A stretch of DNA of 39,050 nt from Didymodactylos carnosus (taxonomy: Eukaryota; Rotifera; Eurotatoria; Philodinida; Philodinidae): contig CAJNOQ010000920.1 of the NCBI GenBank assembly GCA_905250885.1, positions 1 through 39,050 of the forward strand. Reading direction: 5' to 3'. Of this stretch, positions 35,201-39,050 are shown piece by piece. The notes under the pieces are model-generated. The model was not told where the DNA came from and did no database searches. It saw only the letters and a list, made by a program, of their open reading frames with translations. Position 1 is the first letter of the stretch. Each line of letters opens with the position of its first letter. A program made the translations under genes and the position numbers.

Positions 35201-36105
35201 CGACCACCCACAGCTTAGCGTTGACTTGGAATGTGTATAATTTAACATCACTAGAGAACATATTATTACTGGTCGATTATTTATTAGTGAATATGAAATA
35301 ATTCTTCTCGAAGACGAGTATCATAATGAGATCTTGTAACACTAATGAGACAACGGCATGGTTTTTATCTTATTTGGTTAAACTCAACATTTTCTCCAAT
35401 AATTTGATTTTTCTTTAAGAACGCATGCCCAAATATCTAGCAAGCCAATTATATTAGAGAAGGAAAGATATTATATGGGCTTTGAAATTTGCACCGAAAA
35501 AAGGAGCATCACGATTATCATCTGATAATGTCATTTTTATTATTAATGAGAAAAAAAGTCAAGAAAATAGCTTAAGAAGCAATTCTATTTAACGTGACGC
35601 CGTGTATATATTCAATAATCTGCATTTTTCTAGTATAATAATACAATCTGTCGAATTATCATCAGACTATCTAATATTTCTTAGATTTTCAGTTTGCATG
35701 ATATATTTTTTAGATCATTTGAATTTTGATAAGTAAAATCCCAGTTTTTTTTAGACAAATAAAAAACTTAATTTAGCTAATTTGAGAAAAACCTTAAATT
35801 ACTTTGTAAAAAGCAAATAGCCTTAATCTTCAACAGATCTCCATAACATTTTCTTCTAATAAGATCAAATTAGTTGATGAACTTAATAGTCACTAGAAAA
35901 ATATCTATTTCAATCATTAAAATACGCCATAGGCCTCTTCTACTAATTTTTTCTCATACTAAACTACTCTATAAACACATATACAATGATTACAACTGTA
36001 TATACACACAACAAAGAAGATAAATTTTCCAGTCAATATGAGAAGTTTAAAATGTAAATTATTAATGTCTATGGATCTTACCATCAATGAACTGTGCTCA
36101 TCCAT
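13972..36105 (-). CDS. PLCE1: giant phospholipase C epsilon with extra N-terminal modules
   Basis: Phosphoinositide phospholipase C of the epsilon class, which cleaves PIP2 to IP3 and diacylglycerol and links Ras/Rap/Rho signals to calcium. The 38 proposed exons all join in phase for 10,323 nt (3,440 residues plus stop), against ~2,300 in human. Order (approximate residues): helical-repeat-like 1-480; disordered 480-1140; REM-like 1140-1240; FERM-F2/F3-like 1240-1490; CDC25 RasGEF 1620-1905; PH-like 1910-2230; EF-like 2360-2490; X 2530-2680; acidic linker; Y 2780-2975; C2 2975-3130; RA1 3135-3245; RA2 3246-3370; basic tail. The catalytic residues are present: SSHN, ELDCWDG, IYHG and SIEN. The stop is TGA at 13972-13974. 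The start (ATG 36103-36105, a 24-nt exon followed by a 3-kb intron) is the weakest part. The part from 32481 down is strong. Confidence 0.85.
14320..14761 (-). other. RA2 domain
   Basis: Exons 14606-14761 and 14320-14535: [20 protein letters not shown], then [58 protein letters not shown]. It parallels the human RA2 layout (FFVQVHDVS, DVIQQTL, DYVLLEEV, SQRVLLD.E, GKFILK), the domain that binds active Ras. The basic cluster suits binding to acidic switch regions. Confidence 0.85.
14827..15210 (-). other. RA1 domain
   Basis: Exons 15079-15210 and 14827-15024: [20 protein letters not shown], then [50 protein letters not shown]. The ubiquitin-like order (strand, T.V.ELL helix, DY.L.E strand, final strand) matches Ras-association domains at this position in PLC-epsilon. 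Confidence 0.8.
15275..15895 (-). other. C2 domain of PLC-epsilon, including a 26-nt micro-exon
   Basis: Exons 15870-15895 (26 nt), 15642-15803 and 15275-15565. The first strand is FELTLTIISAQYL, followed by [51 protein letters not shown] and [20 protein letters not shown]. This matches the C2 pattern (N.P.WNE.F.F, L.F.V.D, IPL..L..GYRH..L). The tiny exon supplies the start of the first strand. Confidence 0.9.
16140..17620 (-). other. PLC Y domain
   Basis: Exons 17551-17717, 17366-17482, 17071-17182, 16875-16999 and 16140-16274. It opens with [17 protein letters not shown] (human PELSDLVIYCQAVKF), has an insert rich in Ser/Gln/Arg, then [39 protein letters not shown] and [15 protein letters not shown]. 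Together with X it builds the TIM barrel. Confidence 0.93.
16275..16874. other. 600-bp intron within the Y domain
   Basis: Donor GTGG|gtaagt (16874) and acceptor tacaag|ATGC (16275). AT-rich; the short ORFs have no family features. Confidence 0.7.
17720..18020 (-). other. acidic X-Y linker
   Basis: Within exon 17789-18132 and the start of the next exon: [19 protein letters not shown], followed by a Ser-rich stretch. An acidic X-Y linker that blocks the active site away from membranes is a general PLC feature, and the human epsilon isoform has a similar acidic run. Confidence 0.8.
18025..18924 (-). other. PLC X (catalytic) domain
   Basis: Exons 18802-18924, 18683-18743, 18559-18602, 18379-18486, 18195-18311 and the start of 17789-18132. 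Motifs: [13 protein letters not shown], then [18 protein letters not shown] (first catalytic His), [20 protein letters not shown] (calcium-binding Glu/Asp and second His), [29 protein letters not shown]. All active-site residues known from PLC-delta1 have a counterpart, so hydrolysis of PIP2 should be intact. Confidence 0.95.
18988..20887 (-). other. PH-like and EF-hand-like region of PLC-epsilon, 3 exons
   Basis: Exons 20564-20887, 20099-20497 and 18988-20020. [15 protein letters not shown] and [20 protein letters not shown] fit the PH-like module that follows CDC25 in PLC-epsilon. Then [20 protein letters not shown] matches the human YEGPTLAHAVELFGGRRW segment. After a basic, Ser-rich insert come [20 protein letters not shown] and DLKDLFDKF, the EF-hand-like lobe, with no intact calcium-binding loop. 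Confidence 0.85.
20064..20091. repeat. (TA)n(GA)n microsatellite next to a splice donor
   Basis: TA repeats followed by GA repeats. On the gene strand the (TC)n part begins within about 10 nt of the donor AA|gtatgt at 20098, inside a 78-bp intron. Confidence 0.9.
20888..22325. other. 1.44-kb intron with repeated CGTCAC motif
   Basis: Flanked by AAAATAG|gtcagt (at 22325) and tgaatag|AACC (at 20888). TGTCACARCGTCACG occurs three times (21554-21568, 21743-21757, 21905-21919), spaced 189 and 162 bp, suggesting an old degenerate tandem repeat or transposon remnant. A 74-codon minus-strand ORF (21470-21694) reads across one copy and is not recognised. Confidence 0.6.
22326..23280 (-). other. CDC25-type RasGEF domain
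   Basis: The 3' part of exon 22951-23915 plus exons 22640-22889 and 22326-22585. It starts [17 protein letters not shown], as PLC-epsilon does (FPEEVASILMEQE in human), continues [18 protein letters not shown] and [14 protein letters not shown], then [15 protein letters not shown] (the PFxGxFLxDL signature) and [15 protein letters not shown]. In vertebrates this domain acts as an exchange factor for Rap1. The fold markers are present; activity is inferred. Confidence 0.85.
24325..24890 (+). pseudogene. 3' fragment of a non-LTR retrotransposon ORF
   Basis: An open segment reads through the C-terminal part of a LINE-type reverse-transcriptase [17 protein letters not shown], then [18 protein letters not shown], then [20 protein letters not shown], then [16 protein letters not shown]. 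These are family hallmarks (YLG, EI..RI..A, LLYGSE.W.L, LRWFGHV.R). The catalytic YADD region and everything upstream are missing; an in-frame stop occurs just 5'. It is therefore a 5'-truncated copy, antisense within an intron of the PLC-epsilon gene. After [10 protein letters not shown] the reading frame drifts into the minisatellite. Confidence 0.88.
24844..24990. repeat. C-rich minisatellite, GAGCCCTGGYCCTACCCTG units
   Basis: Units start at 24844, 24896, 24938 and 24975 (spacing 52, 42, 37). The best pair shares GAGCCCTGGCCCTACCCTG and TTCAGGTGGT. GC content is far above the surroundings. The complementary strand of 24896-24921 has four GGG runs separated by 2-3 nt. Confidence 0.85.
26443..26760 (-). 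other. REM-like (RasGEF N-terminal) segment
   Basis: [17 protein letters not shown], at the end of exon 26617-27687, continues into [20 protein letters not shown] (26443-26555). The pattern of a hydrophobic helix, W(V/I)..HPEDF-like turn and a following Leu-rich helix resembles the end of REM domains, which support CDC25 modules in Ras-family exchange factors. The match is short and by eye. Confidence 0.35.
26617..28842 (-). other. disordered middle region, 2 large exons
   Basis: Exons 27825-28842 and 26617-27687 encode about 700 mostly Ser/Thr/Asn/Pro-rich residues (~485-1180). Short ordered islands occur: a helix near the start ([20 protein letters not shown]) and, at the end, [20 protein letters not shown]. 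Low-complexity composition suggests a flexible linker with possible phosphorylation sites. Confidence 0.65.
28936..32481 (-). other. N-terminal helical-repeat-like region, 3 exons
   Basis: Exons 31513-32481, 29221-29395 and 28936-29159 cover about residues 29-484. The first has a helical start ([20 protein letters not shown]), a ~150-residue Ser/Thr/Gly-rich insert, then helices with [20 protein letters not shown] and [20 protein letters not shown]. The second reads [20 protein letters not shown], and later [20 protein letters not shown] across the splice to the third. Regular amphipathic helices with Leu/Ala spacing suggest ARM/HEAT-type packing. I cannot assign a named family. Vertebrate PLC-epsilon has nothing I recognise as equivalent. 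Confidence 0.55.
29396..31512. other. 2.1-kb intron of the PLC-epsilon gene
   Basis: Flanked by donor CCG|gtaagt (31512) and acceptor aaatag|CAC (29396). AT-rich, with no exon-like or transposon-like ORF that I can recognise, and no clear repeat. Confidence 0.6.
32948..33007 (-). other. 60-bp exon of the PLC-epsilon gene
   Basis: Acceptor tttgacag|AAAAATTT and donor CAACAG|gtttgt flank twenty codons ([20 protein letters not shown]) in phase 0 at both ends, matching the downstream exon. Helical and hydrophobic, it fits the start of the helical N-terminal region. Confidence 0.55.
33451..33482. repeat. short (CA)n / CATA microsatellite
   Basis: ACGCACACACACACCCATAC followed by CATA units on the plus strand. 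Confidence 0.85.
33921..33945. repeat. (ATGT)n microsatellite
   Basis: About six consecutive TATG units followed by TATA. Confidence 0.9.
36082..36105 (-). other. candidate first coding exon of the PLC-epsilon gene
   Basis: A 24-nt segment reads MDEHSSLM and ends ATG|gtaaga, a strong donor in phase 0. The next proposed exon (32948-33007) starts in phase 0. The 3,074-bp intron this implies would be the longest in the gene. No other in-window start fits as well, but the true start could lie beyond the window. Confidence 0.35.
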
Positions 36106-37541
36106 TACATTTAAGAATAAGAAAGGTTTGTATAGAATATATAACAATTTTTTTATGTCTTATATTATTATTTATCGATGATTGCGTGCTCTCTACTGAT
36201 CTAACCAAATAATTGATACAATCTGATTGATCTTGTTTAAAAAACACAATCCATATGCCATTATATTGTACAAACGAGATGCTAACTTATTTACATTTAC
36301 ATTAAGATCATGTCGTCGTCGATTATTGAACATATTCCAACCAACATACAGACGATAGTTATTAGATGTTTTTTCTCTCATAAAAACAGAAATTTTTAAA
36401 GTACTCATGCATATTTCACTGAGTGTAAAAAAAATGGCAATTTGAATTTATTAGTTCTTGAAAAAAAGACTATTTATGTATCAGACACATGGTACGTTTC
36501 CTGTCTTTTCAGCTTCAAAAATAGTTTTCAACGTTTAAGTTAGTTTATTACAACACTTTGTATATTCTAATTATATAAAATTGTGTTTTCTAATACTAAA
36601 ACATAAAAAAAGTTCACTATTAAATACCATTACCAAGACACTTCTTAGGAGAGATCTTTAGAATTTAATGACGAAATAAATTAATATTCGATGACTGAAC
36701 GCTCTTAACAAGTCATATTGATTCATCCTCACCATAATTCTAATTCGAGTGAATACAAGCAGAAGATCTTAGTACCAAAGCTTGTCAACCGAAATTTGCA
36801 ACTCGATCAGAATCCGACCCAGTCTCCATAGCTGCACATTGTCCGGATTTTCAGGACAAATTCCGTTTTTTTTGAGCTTTTTCCGGATTTTGAGAATCTT
36901 CTGCTTTTGGCTATTTTTCCCTGATCATGACAATTTTTAAGTGTTTCTTTATATCTATAGTTTGCGGAGGTTGCCTTTCTCATATTATAAGCCAGCTAAA
37001 GTACCAGTTACTTCTCGAATCAAAAATATACATTCAAAAAACAGCGTGTTGATTAAAATCGAAATTTATATTTATGTTTCTTATTTTCTTGTATTTTCTT
37101 GAGTAAAATCATATAGAGTTAGAGAAGAAACCTTTTTTGGTACTCTGCGCAGTTGAAAAAGGTTAAATAAGGCAGTGGAAATAGGTTTCCGTTTTATTTT
37201 CTGATTATGATTCCTGACTAGTGCAGCTCTGCAGAGGTCTCAAATCCGATGAGAGGACCTGCAGCTCTGGTCCTCTCTCAACAAAATATGCACTTTTCTG
37301 TTCTGCATATTTAATCACTCTCTCTGAAAACATGTGCTGATTTATACTCGTTTCAAAATGTAAATTGTTAACGTCTGCTATACTATACCAAGTATCTTTC
37401 TCTATCACACATGTCTCTACTCTATAATATCTACCGTGCCTTCTGATTCATCACAGAGTATACGGGATTTGATTAGTACGGCGATTGGTGACTGCGTCTG
37501 AAGCCCAAGTCTACGGGTTGAGCAGAGGAAAAATGTTTTTT

Positions 37542-37659
37542 GTGCACAGTTTTTTCCGGATTTGTGCACGGTATGCTATTTTCCGTGTACTAAAAAATCT
37601 TTTGACATTTTTGTGCACAGTTACAGAAAGGTGCACGGAAAAAAGACAGAAATGTGCAC
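37542..37659. repeat. cluster of five GTGCAC palindromes
   Basis: GTGCAC at 37542, 37564, 37613, 37631 and 37654, with a GTGTAC variant at ~37585, separated by T-rich, TTTTCCGG-like spacers. The flanking words (TTTGTGCACGG, TTTGTGCACAG) recur, so it is a short degenerate repeat. Confidence 0.75.
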
Positions 37660-38085
37660 GATTTTTCAAGGAGTAAAAGATATTGTCGTTTTACATGCAG
37701 ATGACCTAAACAAATAAGGTGATCTACGAACAGACATGTCGTTTAATACAAACGAGACATATTGACTAAAATGTATGATAAATTTAAACACTTAAAAATT
37801 GGTGTAGAGTGACGTTCATCTCTTTAAGAGTTAATTTAACCCACACAGTTCTCAATGCACTCTGAATATTTTTTCTTTAAACAAAAATTATGTCAAGAAA
37901 AGTTTGGAGTTTTGTTAACAAATATTTACAAAAAGTTGATTTGGATATTTATTTAAATCATAACAACGTATGAAAATTTCGAACGGAAAATGTGAAAGAT
38001 GGCATTAAAGTTACATATCGTTGTTCGTCATGTAGAAAGTATCCCGAATGTAGTTTTAAGTTCGTGTATTGTTTATAAAGAATAG

Positions 38086-38225
38086 TCGAGACTCCCGGCC
38101 AAAGTCCCATGAGAGGCCCACGGAACTACCGTCACGGGGTCTCGTCGGGAGTCCCAGTAAAATCCCGAAAAATCTAAACAAAATTGAAAAATGTCCCGTG
38201 AGAGTCCCGGCAGGATCCTCCTATA
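38086..38225. repeat. GC-rich CCCG repeat patch
   Basis: AGTCCCATGAGAGGCCCACG (~38103) and TGTCCCGTGAGAGTCCCGG (~38192) are diverged direct copies. GACTCCCGG, CGGGAGTCCC and related words occur in both orientations. The GC content is unlike the rest of the window. Confidence 0.65.
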
Positions 38226-38668
38226 AAATCTTCGCAACGAAAAATCGTAGACAGCTCGGAAACGCCTTAAATTAAATTTTCAACTCTTTTCTGCATTTTG
38301 AGATCTCTTGGGACTCTAGAAAATCTATCCTCAAAAAGTTATGATTAAAACGCCGCTAGCTATATTTCGATTTATTTTTTGGAANCTACTAATTAATCTT
38401 ATTGAACTTTAACAAGATTTTTATATTAGTAGATAGAGAAATGTTCGGTCTATCCACCTGCGAAATGTCGTTTTTTCCCGAGTAAAAATGCTTCGAGTAT
38501 GCTCAAAATACTGTGAAAATTAGAGAGGCTGTCCCGAATTACCCCAACCTAATCTAGTCTACTTTAAGAAATAAACTGCCTTATATAGCAGGCACTGTTT
38601 TTCGTCTCATTTAAAATGAGAAAAAACGTTAGTATCATCAAACATACACGTGGCGATGATATGCTATA

Positions 38669-38669
38669 G

Positions 38670-38702
<33 letters not shown>
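38669..38702. repeat. (TA)n(GA)n microsatellite
   Basis: TA repeats passing directly into GA repeats, the same compound pattern as at 20064-20091. Confidence 0.9.
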
Positions 38703-39050
38703 AATACGTTATAGGAAGCATGTTTCTTCGTTTGAAGAAAACTATTAGAAAAGCACAGATTGCTCCACGTGCTTATCCACGTGATATAAACGTATATACA
38801 TATATATATATATAAGGCATTTTATTTCTTAAAAGTAGACTACTTTTATACTCGAACTTTTTGCAGTTTATATCTGCTTTTTGAACCTTTTTAAAGTCGA
38901 ACTAAAGGGGATCTGAAGTGAATGATTGACTCTGATTGCATTATGTTCTCGAACAGAAAACCGGGTAAAACATGATGAAATCAGTGGCTCAGCTATCATA
39001 AGAAACATTCCTTTTAAGCGACTCTTTTATATCAAAAGTTGTTATTGCAC

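Larger units (their letters stand above)
33008..36081. other. proposed first intron, 3.1 kb
   Basis: Very AT-rich with many homopolymer A and T runs (for example ~33630-33642, ~34467-34480, ~34568-34590, ~34718-34742), a (CA)n stretch and an (ATGT)n stretch. I found no exon-like segment with matching splice sites. If the first exon is wrong, this is upstream flank instead. Confidence 0.45.
36106..39050. other. upstream flank of the PLC-epsilon gene, no gene called
   Basis: No exon series is visible. It holds a 71-codon minus-strand ORF (36193-36408), a perfect 9-bp hairpin (GAGAGGACC 37251-37259 with GGTCCTCTC 37269-37277), a cluster of GTGCAC sites, a CCCG-rich repeat patch, a (TA)n(GA)n run, and one undetermined base (n) at 38385. 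The promoter of the minus-strand gene may lie here, but no core element can be assigned. Confidence 0.5.

Noticed and set aside
38069..38275. 68-codon plus-strand ORF with repeated Pro/Ser/Arg
   Set aside because: It reads through the GC-rich repeat patch, with no splice signals or homology that I can see.

Overview
This is an AT-rich eukaryotic (metazoan) window with intron-dense genes. Most introns are about 50-120 bp with GT...AG ends. A few are 0.4-3 kb and carry repeats. The gene content (a ciliary SPEF1 and a phospholipase C epsilon), the AT bias and the compact introns suit a small invertebrate. A bdelloid rotifer is my best guess, but that is inference and no species marker is visible. 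There are no bacterial-style operons, rRNA, tRNA or CRISPR.

Layout: (1) 276-6998, minus strand: a 13-exon gene for a predicted 1,476-residue protein that I do not recognise. It has an Arg/Ser-rich N-terminus, long polar disordered stretches, a helical conserved-looking core and a Gln-rich C-terminus. (2) 6999-10773: non-coding spacer with a small TIR element, a field of ATCTTG/CAAGAT palindromes and a ~200-bp-arm fold-back repeat. (3) 10774-13037, plus strand: SPEF1/CLAMP, a calponin-homology microtubule protein of cilia and flagella. It has a canonical first exon and a second, diverged, phase-compatible copy of that exon upstream. (4) 13972 to 33007 (possibly 36105), minus strand: a giant phospholipase C epsilon gene. 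All 38 proposed exons join in phase, giving 3,440 codons plus a stop. Its C-terminal half is classical PLC-epsilon: CDC25, PH/EF-like, X, Y, C2, RA1, RA2. Its N-terminal half carries helical-repeat-like, REM-like and FERM-F2/F3-like segments that I do not know from vertebrate PLC-epsilon. (5) 36106-39050: the upstream flank, non-coding and repeat-bearing.

SPEF1 and the PLC-epsilon gene converge tail to tail over ~0.9 kb. Gene 1 and SPEF1 are divergent. One long intron of the PLC-epsilon gene (24161-25819) holds an antisense fragment of a non-LTR retrotransposon reverse-transcriptase ORF, followed by a C-rich minisatellite whose complement (the pre-mRNA sense) has four GGG runs.

Exon ends were worked out by hand from splice motifs and phase, so individual boundaries may be off by a base or use another site. 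The summed lengths of all three models are exact multiples of three, which supports them. The most interesting observations are the composite PLC-epsilon architecture and the duplicated SPEF1 first exon.
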